64,000 nucleotides of DNA from Bactericera cockerelli (Eukaryota > Arthropoda > Insecta > Hemiptera > Triozidae). The stretch lies in the NCBI GenBank assembly GCA_024516035.1, contig CM044964.1, positions 831,667-895,666 on the forward strand, in the 5' to 3' direction. The position numbers were made by a program, and so were the translations under genes. Shown piece by piece: positions 57,001 through 62,325 of this stretch (position 1 is the first letter of the stretch; each line of letters begins with the position of its first letter). The notes below the pieces were generated by a model. That model saw only the letters and a program-made list of their open reading frames with translations. It did no database searches and was not told where the DNA came from.

Positions 57001-57430
57001 TGTAGTACAAAGTGACCGGTGGCCTCGCCCGAGGACAAACATTTTATGCTACTTGGTAGTATAAATTTTTAGCTTGGGCACTCAGGACTATAAAATGAAT
57101 GTCCTCTTACGAGGACATTGGGCGCGAAGAGGCTATTATAACTTGTAATAATAATAGCTTCTATGATACGATCTATTATCTCTCTCTGGTTTCAGCTTCA
57201 GCATGTTCTCCTCCCCGGGCCCCTACTCGGATCTGATCTTCCAGGACGCCACCCGTCAGCTTCGGGTGATTCCGCCCGAGGCTCGGTGGTACTCGGACTA
57301 CCTCGGCGAGGACTTCATGCGGGCTCGGCGCCTCGTAGACTGCCACTCCAGCGCTGTGACGTCATCGCTCTCGCTGGTTGCCTTGGTAACCAGTTTGTGC
57401 GTTGCGCTGTTGTTTATTACGCGTCCCTAG
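31668..57430 (+). CDS. Tsf2: Transferrin 2 / melanotransferrin-like, 14 exons
   Basis: Bilobal transferrin of about 839 residues. Exons: 31668-31719, 33099-33268, 34109-34241, 34470-34523, 34583-34759, 35376-35639, 36639-36854, 44062-44276, 45560-45799, 49226-49406, 50438-50702, 52425-52568, 55408-55579, 57196-57430. Phases agree throughout except in exon 11. N-lobe: exons 2-8; C-lobe: exons 9-14. A signal peptide (exons 1-2) and a hydrophobic C terminus suggest an extracellular, GPI-anchored protein. Several stretches ([48 protein letters not shown]) are of the Tsf2 type. In Drosophila, Tsf2 is needed for septate-junction assembly. Canonical iron ligands are incomplete in both lobes. Introns 7, 9, 11, 12 and 13 begin with tandem copies of the preceding exon end. 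Because of the exon 11 frameshift, this assembly does not encode an intact protein unless it is an error. Confidence 0.9.
32029..32628. mobile_element. pogo/Tigger-like remnant in intron 1
   Basis: The ends acaatagaaattg (left) and caatttctactgt (right) are near-inverse. Inner motifs (tttataatgacacca, ggctataaggaacaaat, gtcccttgaagtttgttgc) resemble non-autonomous pogo/Tigger ends. No coding; boundaries approximate. Confidence 0.6.
33099..33268 (+). CDS. Tsf2: Tsf2 exon 2: start of N-lobe
   Basis: Acceptor ttgtttag; donor GTGAGT. Contains [18 protein letters not shown], the classic lobe start with its first two cysteines, and potential N-glycosylation sites NLT and NES. Phase 1 in, 0 out. 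Confidence 0.92.
33445..33575. repeat. 13-bp minisatellite in intron 2
   Basis: Ten or so units of 'aattatgtaacga' and 'tattatgtaacga'. Confidence 0.85.
34109..34241 (+). CDS. Tsf2: Tsf2 exon 3: N-lobe Asp ligand region
   Basis: [11 protein letters not shown], then [20 protein letters not shown]. The Asp in LDAG aligns with iron ligand Asp63 of human serum transferrin. Phase 0 in, 1 out; donor GTAATA. Confidence 0.93.
34470..34523 (+). CDS. Tsf2: Tsf2 exon 4: 54-nt micro-like exon
   Basis: Short exon encoding [17 protein letters not shown] between a TTTTCAG acceptor and a GTTTGT donor (weak). Phase 1 in and out, so skipping it would keep frame. Confidence 0.8.
34583..34759 (+). CDS. Tsf2: Tsf2 exon 5: N-lobe Tyr and anion region
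   Basis: [12 protein letters not shown] supplies the Tyr95-equivalent. [18 protein letters not shown] aligns with the CHTG-x-GRSAGW anion site but has Ala and Thr where the carbonate-binding Thr and Arg are expected. Donor GTAAGT. Confidence 0.93.
34789..35075 (+). repeat. SINE C fragment then SINE E, intron 5
   Basis: 34789-34890 has box B gtggtttcgaaacccagc and a family C body. 34899-35075 is a family E copy (gtggttaacgcgctagtctg, gttggtttgaatcccaccc, gagtttgtgaccacataata). Confidence 0.75.
35159..35290 (+). repeat. SINE family A remnant, intron 5
   Basis: Decayed body: ggtccactgataccttgtca, ggaaaaataagtagct, gaccagtggcagactatt, gaaatggaaaagtcat. It mimics an exon because an acceptor-like ctactttag precedes it. 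Confidence 0.7.
35376..35639 (+). CDS. Tsf2: Tsf2 exon 6: N-lobe second domain
   Basis: [31 protein letters not shown], then [18 protein letters not shown] and IAFLKHSTV. The Tyr188-equivalent position (GY.GAF in iron-binding lobes) is Phe here. Phase 1 in and out; donor GTAAGT. Confidence 0.94.
35835..35976 (+). repeat. tRNA-derived SINE, family B, with 16-bp TSD
   Basis: Full-length, well-preserved copy (gacctcagtagcttgatcga, ggtggttctagtcccgg, gatatcacgaaagtgattaa). It is flanked by the perfect repeat tacaacaacaataaat at 35819-35834 and 35977-35992. It sits inside the first copy of the exon 7 acceptor array, so that array is older than this insertion. Confidence 0.92.
35998..36660 (+). 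repeat. Exon 7 acceptor array, five 3' splice-site copies
   Basis: The intron 6 end plus the first codons of exon 7 are repeated. 'ccagatggcctgaccaagga' or a close variant occurs with the exon-like part starting at 36011, 36212, 36369 and 36515; the real exon is at 36639 (ccagacggcctgaccaagg). Units (about 120-200 bp) carry gcatttgtcattgatttttt, attttgttagtcattctgat and gctggttacaacaacaataa. Only the last copy continues into full exon sequence. Confidence 0.92.
36639..36854 (+). CDS. Tsf2: Tsf2 exon 7: end of N-lobe core
   Basis: [20 protein letters not shown], then [10 protein letters not shown], where Asn replaces the usual His249-type ligand, then [15 protein letters not shown]. The acceptor (tattccag) is the last of five similar ones. 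The donor CAGG|GTGAGT is the first of ten. Phase 1 in and out. Confidence 0.88.
36778..37090 (+). repeat. Exon 7 donor array, block 1 (3 copies)
   Basis: The unit is exon-derived (agcactaccagcagttcctg ... cagagactacag), followed by GTGAGTGT and a spacer (tatacaatgagtctggctgg, gggactataaacagca). The first copy is the true exon end. Donors fall near 36855, 36965 and 37086. Some copies lack the 'ccgcccgtg' hexamer region. Confidence 0.93.
37300..37512 (+). repeat. Interspersed repeat, family F, intron 7
   Basis: Contains gtctggctgggggactataa, gttctgggggcccttgtcaa, ttattagcctccttgtaaag and ctccactgtctggctaccat. Its first part is the same 'ctggctgggggactataaac' found as spacer in the exon 7 arrays. 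Confidence 0.8.
37620..38395 (+). repeat. Exon 7 donor array, block 2 (7 copies)
   Basis: Begins mid-exon (aagtctgcgcagacgcgcaa) and repeats the same 110-119-bp unit seven times; one copy has lost a G at the donor. The sequence after the last copy (acttttttcttctttgtatt, ttcagtatgtat) matches what follows block 1, so the block is also a larger duplication. Confidence 0.93.
38430..38721 (-). repeat. tRNA-derived SINE, family A, intron 7
   Basis: Full-length minus copy: tttgtggtgaagcacaaggc, gccgccactggtcgttact, cctcacgaggtatgagtgga, box B gggttcgatccccagcgg on the minus strand. Confidence 0.9.
39294..39327. repeat. 34-bp perfect palindrome
   Basis: gataaaactcgtccttt followed by its exact complement. 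It lies between two ~150-bp direct repeats (39165-39293 and 39345-39500), inside the DNA transposon. Confidence 0.93.
40610..41030. repeat. Repeat ending in 'tatatatagagat', with nested SINE E
   Basis: Starts actagctaaaacctggcatt and ends gttttatatatagagatta, the same start/end style as 60752-61016. A minus family E SINE lies at 40670-40855. Confidence 0.5.
41957..42305 (+). repeat. 40-bp minisatellite in intron 7, about 9 copies
   Basis: Unit: gtctggctgggggactataa + acagggagtagaccagca. It is an expansion of the first part of repeat F, which continues intact at 42280-42445. Confidence 0.92.
42280..42445 (+). repeat. Interspersed repeat, family F
   Basis: cattggcttggttctggagg, cccttgtcaattattagcct, ctccactgtctggctaccat, ttcacgatgacgccac. 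Confidence 0.8.
42446..43402. other. Intron 7 stretch, retroelement 3'-end-like fragment
   Basis: 42600-43000 has out-of-frame coding-like traces (gcagttaaaattcctgcaaa, gcgcaatatcactgtacaatg) reminiscent of the C-terminal tail of LINE proteins. No intact frame. 43010-43080 is T-rich. Confidence 0.35.
43403..43610 (+). repeat. tRNA-derived SINE, family C, intron 7
   Basis: Box A gatagctcagtgggaaaggc, box B cgggttcgaaatccagccgg, body ttaccgctggagtaat-type and gggcagtataaataaggcga. Confidence 0.88.
43738..44027 (-). repeat. tRNA-derived SINE, family A, intron 7
   Basis: Ends 35 bp before exon 8. Full-length minus copy with box B and box A intact on the minus strand. Confidence 0.9.
44062..44276 (+). 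CDS. Tsf2: Tsf2 exon 8: inter-lobe region, GC donor
   Basis: [20 protein letters not shown], then [18 protein letters not shown]. Phase arithmetic puts the exon end at CAG (44274-44276), followed by GCGAGT: a GC-AG intron with otherwise strong donor bases. A GT alternative in the right phase is not visible nearby. Acceptor tttcgcag. Confidence 0.85.
44585..44790 (+). repeat. SINE family E, decayed, intron 8
   Basis: tagtagtcaagtgtttaagg, ggatccgatggtttgtatct, tatgaccacataataataat. Box B is weakened. Confidence 0.65.
45020..45262. repeat. Family F (+) then family A fragment (-), intron 8
   Basis: 45020-45140 is the right part of repeat F. 45170-45262 is the tail of a family A SINE (ttgtggtgaagcacaaggcc, tgggtagcgcagcattac). 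Confidence 0.75.
45318..45551 (+). repeat. 39-bp minisatellite and C22 at exon 9 acceptor
   Basis: Six units of taaccatctctaaccaaata + ccccaccctttccacc. The last unit runs into about 20 C, then tctccacag and exon 9. The array supplies the polypyrimidine tract and candidate branchpoints (ctaac) many times over. Confidence 0.93.
45560..45799 (+). CDS. Tsf2: Tsf2 exon 9: start of C-lobe
   Basis: [20 protein letters not shown], then [20 protein letters not shown] and [14 protein letters not shown]. 80 codons, phase 0 both ends. Acceptor tctccacag follows a long C run. Donor CAG|GTAAGG is the first of 37 tandem copies. Confidence 0.92.
45758..47619 (+). repeat. Exon 9 donor array, 37 copies
   Basis: The unit is 49-52 bp: the last 42 nt of exon 9 (atgagctgtcacaaggcaca ... 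ctgtatgcag) plus 7-10 nt of intron (gtaaggct, gtaagagag, gtaagggag, gtgaggct). The first copy is the true exon end. Copies start about every 51 bp from 45757 to 47570. Nearly all donors are CAG|GTAAG; a few are GTGAG and one is GTAAAG. Variation between units shows it is not a simple copy artefact. Confidence 0.96.
47740..47882. mobile_element. MITE-like hairpin, intron 9
   Basis: 143 bp. Outer arms agacactttctactctccga / ggagaatggaaagtgtct; inner arms cacaacgcactctgattggt / its exact complement. No coding. Confidence 0.85.
47925..48083 (-). repeat. tRNA-headed SINE, family G, intron 9
   Basis: Body cacccagcctgagttgggac. On the minus strand a tRNA-like head with box A ctccgtggtgtaagggttgt and a weak box B. 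Confidence 0.75.
48330..48835 (+). repeat. Family G SINE tails, two copies, intron 9
   Basis: 48345-48500 and 48638-48800: tggtacgattcccagc, aatggagggtaaaaccccc, gttaggaagggcatccagct and accaaccaacctcaaccata. Both lack the tRNA head. Confidence 0.7.
48870..49190 (-). repeat. tRNA-headed SINE, family G, full length
   Basis: Ends 36 bp before exon 10. From the tail (ttcaacctcatggttgaggt) through the shared central domain (cattaacctcacccagcctg) to the head (minus strand: gtctccgtggcgtaatggtt, box A). Confidence 0.88.
49226..49406 (+). CDS. Tsf2: Tsf2 exon 10: C-lobe Asp and Tyr ligands
   Basis: [20 protein letters not shown] keeps the Asp; [20 protein letters not shown] keeps the first Tyr. 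Acceptor acttctgcag, donor GTAAGT. Phase 0 in, 1 out. No donor array follows. Confidence 0.94.
49948..50155 (-). repeat. tRNA-derived SINE, family C, intron 10
   Basis: gcccgattaagactacttaa, cggctgggtttcgaacccgc, gtgccgcctttaccactgaa; minus orientation. Confidence 0.87.
50160..50400 (+). repeat. ~115-bp direct duplication of a SINE E head
   Basis: ataagctatggtatactgtc, ctccatgaacaggaactgtt and cgttcgaatcccacccagtg occur twice (about 50165-50258 and 50285-50380). Confidence 0.75.
50438..50702 (+). CDS. Tsf2: Tsf2 exon 11: frameshifted in this assembly
   Basis: [11 protein letters not shown] in one frame, then [38 protein letters not shown] and [14 protein letters not shown] in another. The exon is 265 nt; an intact version should be a multiple of three. 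The break falls at about 50465-50492 where an AGW-type motif is expected. Short runs of G and C there look like several one-base losses and one gain (net -2). Either homopolymer consensus errors or a real lesion. Confidence 0.88.
50628..51236 (+). repeat. Exon 11 donor array, 6 copies
   Basis: The ~105-bp unit is the last ~75 nt of exon 11 (ctgtgtgacctgtgtcatgg, cggtactgtcggcgagacgc, actactatggctacacag) plus GTGAGATACTGTTACTGTGA and aatattat. Six GTGAGA/GTGAGAC donors lie between 50703 and 51231. Confidence 0.94.
51243..51349 (-). repeat. SINE family B, head only with internal duplication
   Basis: Minus copy: gggacttgaaccaccgacct, atcgataaagctactgaggt. A partial second box-B-like segment (ttacaagccttcccgattac) shows an internal duplication. 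Confidence 0.75.
51518..52235 (-). repeat. Interspersed repeat, family H, intron 11
   Basis: Near end-to-end inverted match to 7243-7915, from tggtgtaaacatcacacgac to ttattataggataaggaaag. An internal (CA)/(CAGA)n lies at 52050-52103. Confidence 0.78.
52425..52568 (+). CDS. Tsf2: Tsf2 exon 12: C-lobe second Tyr context
   Basis: [20 protein letters not shown], then [20 protein letters not shown] and LLCPD. Together with exon 11 it forms YYGYTGAFRC, keeping the second Tyr ligand. Phase 1 in and out. Donor GTAAGT is the first of 19. Confidence 0.93.
52535..53592 (+). repeat. Exon 12 donor array, 19 copies
   Basis: The unit of 51 bp (gactttgagctgctgtgtcc, tgatg, then gtaagttagaggaaggagtg, gtggaa) or ~61 bp (with ggctctgaagga added). 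It holds the last ~25 nt of exon 12 and the donor. The first six 51-bp units stay open in the exon reading frame, giving a 17-residue repeat [17 protein letters not shown]. Donors are all GTAAGT. Confidence 0.95.
53593..53995. other. Intron 12 stretch, nothing recognised
   Basis: No repeat family or coding supported. A 'gccgccattttgttttcg' segment at 53837 loosely resembles the hairpin at 54816-54874. Confidence 0.5.
54000..54512 (-). repeat. Family J piece fused to family G SINE, intron 12
   Basis: A T-run (54000-54027), then repeat J to 54206. A minus-strand family G SINE then runs from its tail (ttcaacctcatggttgaggt) to its tRNA head (cattacgccacggagact). Confidence 0.82.
54600..54755 (-). 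repeat. Interspersed repeat, family J
   Basis: ctttacaatcaacagagatt, acaattgtcttgtaatccgg, gacgaagttaatgccttagg. Confidence 0.7.
54816..54874. repeat. Hairpin with perfect 20-bp arms
   Basis: tcaaaagaaaatggcggaca and its exact complement, with a 19-bp loop. MITE-like. Confidence 0.88.
54888..54944. repeat. Hairpin with 19-bp arms and (AT)n loop
   Basis: agaagatgcctagtgaata / tattcactaggcatcttct around a (TA)n loop. It lies 14 bp from the previous hairpin, so a cruciform or secondary-structure cluster is possible. A third, weaker inverted pair (catcccac / gtgggatg) spans about 55125-55172. Confidence 0.85.
55408..55579 (+). CDS. Tsf2: Tsf2 exon 13: C-lobe
   Basis: [20 protein letters not shown], where Asn sits at the usual His-ligand position, then [20 protein letters not shown] and VDEF. 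Phase 1 in, 2 out. Acceptor tttcccag; donor GTAAGT, the first of five. Confidence 0.93.
55490..56345 (+). repeat. Exon 13 donor array, 5 copies
   Basis: The unit of about 173-229 bp contains the last ~75 nt of exon 13 (actcaatgcctacatcaacc, tatgcccagcagttctacgc, gttgacgagttcag). GTAAGTGCATG and a spacer of repeated ttcatgttcatgta / catgtaaagtccatg units follow. Donors lie near 55580, 55755, 55928, 56157 and 56330. The spacer is itself a small minisatellite of 'catgtt'. Confidence 0.94.
56539..56765 (+). repeat. tRNA-derived SINE, family C, intron 13
   Basis: ggtagctcagtagtcacggt (box A), gcgggttcgaatcccagccg (box B), gggcagtacaaataaggcga. Confidence 0.86.
57196..57430 (+). CDS. Tsf2: Tsf2 exon 14: C terminus with GPI-type tail
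   Basis: [30 protein letters not shown] closes the last disulphide, then small residues (HSSAVTSS) and a hydrophobic end ([17 protein letters not shown]) before TAG. Small residues followed by a terminal hydrophobic stretch fit a GPI-attachment signal, as in vertebrate melanotransferrin. The end of this exon is tandemly repeated downstream. Confidence 0.9.
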
Positions 57431-58260
57431 ATTGTAAACAACGGTTGCTATGGAAACAAGCTCACTGGTACTCCATGTGAACTCGCCGCCTCACGACTGC
57501 CACTCCGGCGCTGTGACGTCATCGCTCTCGCTGGTTGCCTTGGTAACCAGTTTGTGCGTTGCGCTGTTGTTTATTACGCGTCCCTAGAATGTAAACAACG
57601 GTTGCTATGCAAACAAGCTCGCTGGTAATCCATGCGAGCTTGGCGCCTCGTAGACTGCCACTCCGGCGCTGTGACGTCATCGCACTCGCTGGTTGCCTTG
57701 GTAACCAGTTTGTGCGTTGCGCTGCTGTTGAATGCGCGTCACTAGAGCTAATTGTAAACAACAGTTGCTATGGAAACAAGCTCACTGGTACTCCATGTGA
57801 ACTCGCCGCCTCACGACTGCCACTCCGGCGCTGTGACGTCATCGCTCTCGCTGGTTGCCTTGGTAACCAGTTTGTGCGTTGCGCTTTTGTTAAATACGCG
57901 TCCCTAGAATGTAAACAACGGTTGCTATGGAAACAAGCTCACTGGTACTCCATGTGAACTCGCCGCCTCACGACTGCCACTCCGGCGCTGTGACGTCATC
58001 GCTCTCGCTGGTTGCCTTGGTAACCAGTTTGTGCGATGTGCTGTTGTTTATTACGCGTCCCTAGAATGTAAACAACGGTTGCTATGGAAACAAGCTCGCT
58101 GGTAATCCATGCGAGCTTGGCGCCTCCTAGACTGCCATTTTCGGCGCTGTGACGTCATCACACTCGCTGGTTGCCTTGGTTACCATCTTGTGCGTTGTGC
58201 TGCAGTTGAATGCGCGTCACTAGAGCTAATTGTAAACAATGGTTGTCATGGAATCGAGTA
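57336..58260 (+). repeat. Exon 14 3'-end array, 6 clear copies
   Basis: A unit of about 158 bp: cgctgtgacgtcatcgctct, gctggttgccttggtaacca, gtttgtgcgttgcgctgttg, ttacgcgtccctag (stop), then aatgtaaacaacggttgcta and caagctcactggtactccat. The first copy is the coding C terminus. Copies begin near 57352, 57509, 57667, 57828, 57987 and 58146. Each holds the palindrome tgacgtca. More decayed relatives continue to about 58700 (aatgtaaacaatggttgtca, ttgacgtcatgaatctcgct). Confidence 0.93.
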
Positions 58261-58709
58261 CTGGTTGCTATGCAACGCCTTCTACCTTGTACTATTGTTA
58301 AACTAGGGCTGAATTATAAGTAAAGGGACAATATCCTTTTACTCGGGCTATAGTGCGCTGTGATTGGTTGAAAATCCAAGTCAAGGGATAGTGTCTACCC
58401 ATATTAAATCTAATGCTATTTTATAATTTGGCCCTTAGTGTCACTAGATCTGAATGTAAACAATGGTTGTCATAGAAACAAGCTCATTTATCCAACAAGA
58501 ACTGCAAAGACTTCATAAGATTTGCTTGTTGCCATAGTAGCAATTTTGTTTACTTTATTTTTGTTAAATTTGGGTCACTAAAACATTGTTGACGTCATGA
58601 ATCTCGCTTGTTGCTTGAGCAACCATTTTTCGTCTTATATTGTCCTTTAATTTGATTAAGGGGTCTTATGTTTTGTCTGTTGTCATGACAACGAGCCTTC
58701 TGATGTTTT

Positions 58710-59135
58710 TGCCAGAAATACTGTACATATATATTATATACATATGTTAGCTAAATGCTTATGAAATGGACGCCTACAATGATCTAATTCATAAACACTA
58801 TAAATAGGCTCTTAAAAACCAACCATTGTTTGAAAAAATATCAGAAAAGGTTTTTCAATATCTTGTTAAAAAAGAAAACACCTTTTGTTGAGATAAAGAA
58901 AATTTCTTTCCTCAATTTTAGTGATTTCTTTTTTGTAATTTTTATCTCTCATTTTTTTACATTCCGTCAAAAATCTTTGTTTTTTTCTCTCTATAGTTAA
59001 TTATCTTTACACTTTTGTATTATAAATTATGGTTATTTTTAAAGTGTTATTTTTATATTATATTTTAGTGCCTTTTTAGATTTAGGTCTCGAAAATTCCA
59101 AATGGATTAGTGGCTCTGATTTTTTTTATATACTA
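58710..59135. other. AT-rich 3' flank of Tsf2, nothing recognised
   Basis: No gene; the polyadenylation site of Tsf2 cannot be fixed from the sequence. Confidence 0.45.
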
Positions 59136-59139
59136 AAAA

Positions 59140-59277
59140 ACCGACTTCAGTAGCTTGATCGATAAGGCAGCGGACTTGTAACCTGGAGGTCGGTGGTTCA
59201 AGTCCCAGTTTCAGTGTAGATATAAAGTGAGTTTGAGTAGTTGTGATATCACGAAAGTGATTAACACAAATATGATA
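59140..59277 (+). repeat. tRNA-derived SINE, family B
   Basis: gacttcagtagcttgatcga, ggtggttcaagtcccagttt, gatatcacgaaagtgattaa. Flanked on both sides by 'atatactaaaaa' (59129-59140 and 59276-59288), a likely target-site duplication. Confidence 0.88.
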
Positions 59278-59289
59278 TATACTAAAAAG

Positions 59290-60180
59290 TTATAGTATTC
59301 ATAAACAAAAATTGTTTTCTATAAGCTCAATATTACTAAGTATTTGTAACAAAACAAAAATTTCTATTCATAAATTAACAGATTATTTGTAGTTAATTTT
59401 ATTTATTAACCCATGATTTTTGTAATTAATACAGATTTTTTGTTTGTAAGACAATTTTTTTATAACTAAGACAATTTTTTTAGTTTATGAACATCTGGTT
59501 TTACATTTACAGCCATTAATCTATTTGGAATATCACTGTCCAAAGCACCATATCCATTTAATATTAATATCTGCAACACTTGTAATCTAATATTTTTACT
59601 TTTGATTATTGATTTTTCTCGTAGAATTATTGATCCGTCCATGTTTTTTTATTCATATTATATTTAGCTTAGTTAGTAAGATTTTTGCAATGCCTTGAGA
59701 ATTCTATAGTATTATATTTTGATTCGGTTAGTAATTTAATGTTATAGGCGTCCAAATTAAATAAAATATTAATAATTTTATAATATAGTATTATTAGGAT
59801 TCTTTAATGTTTTGTTCATTCCTTTTTCATCCGGACAACATACATATGGTCTTCTCCCTAGTTATGTTATGTTTGGCTTTCAATGAGAAACTTGATTGAA
59901 TCTGTTTTAATAAAAAACCATTTTAAGTGCCTTGGGTGTTGAGAAAATAATCTCTACAAAAAATGTATTTTGTTTTATTTTTGAAAATACTCCGTCCTTT
60001 TTCAAATAAATCTAAAGATCTGTTTTTTATCTCATGAAATTAATTGTAAATTTTATATTTACTTATAAGAAAATTGACTGTCGTTCAATGAAATAAATTA
60101 CTTTTATAATATTCAACCAGAGCATTTTTTTCTTATCAAACTATCACTAGCTATATCTATGTAATTAAAAGTACCTATAT
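59290..60180. other. AT-rich intergenic, nothing recognised
   Basis: No coding, splice-bounded exon or known repeat supported. Confidence 0.5.
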
Positions 60181-60188
60181 TGAATAAT

Positions 60189-60373
60189 TTCCCGGTAGCT
60201 CAGAGGTCAAGGCGCCGCGCGTCGGTCTGGTATTCCGGTGGTCGTGAGTTCGAATCCCAAATATTACATGACAATTTTTCCCCCACTGGGGAATACGTCC
60301 TAAGCTTACTGCTGGAATAATGGGACTCGGAGTTCTAATCGGGACGTATGAATAAGGCGGTATTATATTATTA
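60189..60373 (+). repeat. tRNA-derived SINE, family C
   Basis: ccggtagctcagaggtcaag, gtgagttcgaatcccaaata, tactgctggaataatgggac, tgaataaggcggtattatat. Confidence 0.85.
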
Positions 60374-60401
60374 TTCAACAATTGGAACAAGAATTGGGAT
60401 C

Positions 60402-60546
60402 TCAGTGGATTGATGAGCTGGATCGATAAGGCGGCAGACTTGTAACCTGGAGGTTTGTGGTTCAAGTCCCAAGTTCAGAAAAAAAAAAAAAATACTAAAG
60501 CGAGTTTGAGTAGTTGTGATATCACGAAAGTGATTAACACACAAAT
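60402..60546 (+). repeat. tRNA-derived SINE, family B
   Basis: gagctggatcgataaggcgg, gtggttcaagtcccaagttc, a run of A in mid-body (60480-60492), then aaagcgagtttgagtagttg. Confidence 0.86.
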
Positions 60547-60751
60547 TATTATTATTTTTTAAACTCGTTCAATCTTTGGGTTTCTAAATAGTCGTCTACA
60601 AAAATCAAACAAGTTGAACTCATCTTGACCCCAATTAAATCGGAACCTCCCATGGGGGATCGAACTTTTTGATAACTACCTATCGAATGATCTTGACCTG
60701 ATAGACAAATTTGCTTTCAATAAAACTTTTTTGTTTATTTTATATTACACT

Positions 60752-61016
60752 AGCCGTTTGCCCGTGCTTTGCAACGGGACTAAATTTCAAATTTACTAAG
60801 GCATGGCCGTACTCCTGGACAGCAATGCCTTTTTGAACTTTTTATAATTTTTCTGGACAAAGCGATAATGGTTCTGGGGGGGTCAATTCTGAGACATTTT
60901 TCGCTATCTCTTACCGTTTTGGCTAAACAACTCCGGACAAACAAACAAACATAGGTAGGTAGGTAGGTAGGTAGGTAGGTAGGTAGGTAGTCCTTTTTTC
61001 TGTTTTATATATAGAG
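60752..61016. repeat. Repeat 'actagccgtttgcccgtgct ... tatatatagagat'
   Basis: Starts cactagccgtttgcccgtgc and ends ttttatatatagagat, with (TAGG)n at 60953-60989. Start and end resemble 40610-41030. Type not assigned. Confidence 0.55.
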
Positions 61017-61655
61017 ATACATACAGCCTATGTATAATTTTTATCTATAAGCTGTTGAAACATGACTTAAGTATAGGTGATCAATCGAAAACTCAATATC
61101 ATTTCCTGATAGCGTTAGAACTGATAAACAAAAACAATTTTAGAGGTGTGAAATGTCTACATGATAATTTCGATAACCTTTATGTTATTTTGAAGGGCCA
61201 AGCAAGGACCTGTGATTGGTGGAAAGGCCGATTTGAGGGACGGTCTCACCTTAGCTCGTTGTAATCTTACTAGCTTGGCCCTTGGAAATAAGATAAAAGT
61301 TATGAAAATTAATTTGTGGACTTTGTAAACATTTAACACGTCTGGCCAAGCAAGGGCCAAAAAATAGTAAAGCGAGTTTGAGTAATTGTGATATCTTGAC
61401 TGTCATCAATTTTTTAAATTAAATAATTATTAAAGTCGAACCAGGATATAAAATAAACTCAAGGTACCGGAAACTGATTATTCTTTTATATCCAGGTTTC
61501 TCCTATGAAGAGTACTTTTTTTCAATAACGAGAGGTAAATTGTACCTGGAAATTGATCTCTTATTTCTAGGTTTTGATTTGATTTTATTATTTATTTAAT
61601 ACAATTTTGATTTACAATATATGACACCTCCAATATAATTATACCTTATTGTTTC
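61017..61655. other. Intergenic, SINE B tail fragment
   Basis: A family B tail (agtaaagcgagtttgagtaa) at 61367-61395. A single 'tatatccaggtttctcctat' at about 61487 resembles the unit of the array that follows. Confidence 0.5.
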
Positions 61656-61672
61656 TCTATTTCTCTTATATC

Positions 61673-62325
61673 AGGTTTCTGTCATATCCAGGTTTCTGTC
61701 ATATCCAGGTTGCTGTCATATCCAGGTTTCTGTCATATCCAGGTTTCTGTCATATCCAGGTTTCTATCATATCCAGGTTTCTGTCATATCCAGGTTTCTG
61801 TCATATCCAGGTTTCTGTCATATCCAGGTTTCTGTCATATCCAGGTTTCTATCATATCCAGGTTTCTGTCATATCTAGGTTTCTGTCATATCCAGGTTTC
61901 TGTCATATCCAGGTTTCTGTCATATCCAGGTTTCTGTCATATCCAGGTTTCTGTCATATCCAGGTTTCTGTCATATCCAGGTTTCTGTCATATCCAGGTT
62001 TCTATCATATCCAGGTTTCTGTCACATCCAGGTTTCTGTCATATCCAGGTTTCTGTCATATCCAGGTTTCTCTTATATCCAGGTTTCTCTTATATCCAGG
62101 TTTCTCTTATATCCAGGTTTCTGTCATATCCAGGTTTCTGTCATATCCAGGTTTCTCTTATATCCAGGTTTCTGTCATATCCAGGTTTCTGTCATATCCA
62201 CGTTTCTGTCATATCCAGGTTTCTGTCATATCCAGGTTTCTATCGAATCCAGGTTTCTGTCATATCCAGGTTTCTGTCATATCCAGGTTTCTGTCATATC
62301 CAGGTTTCTTTCATATCCAGGTTTG
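61673..62325 (+). repeat. 17-bp satellite 'ggtttctgtcatatcca', about 38 copies
   Basis: Very regular 17-bp unit with variants (tctatcatatcca, tctcttatatcca, tctgtcacatcca). 17 is not a multiple of 3, so the array opens two overlapping repetitive frames; these are not genes. Confidence 0.96.

Noticed and set aside
57519..57957. Further transferrin-tail genes on either strand
   Set aside because: They are frames through the downstream copies of the exon 14 end; no exon or start supports them.
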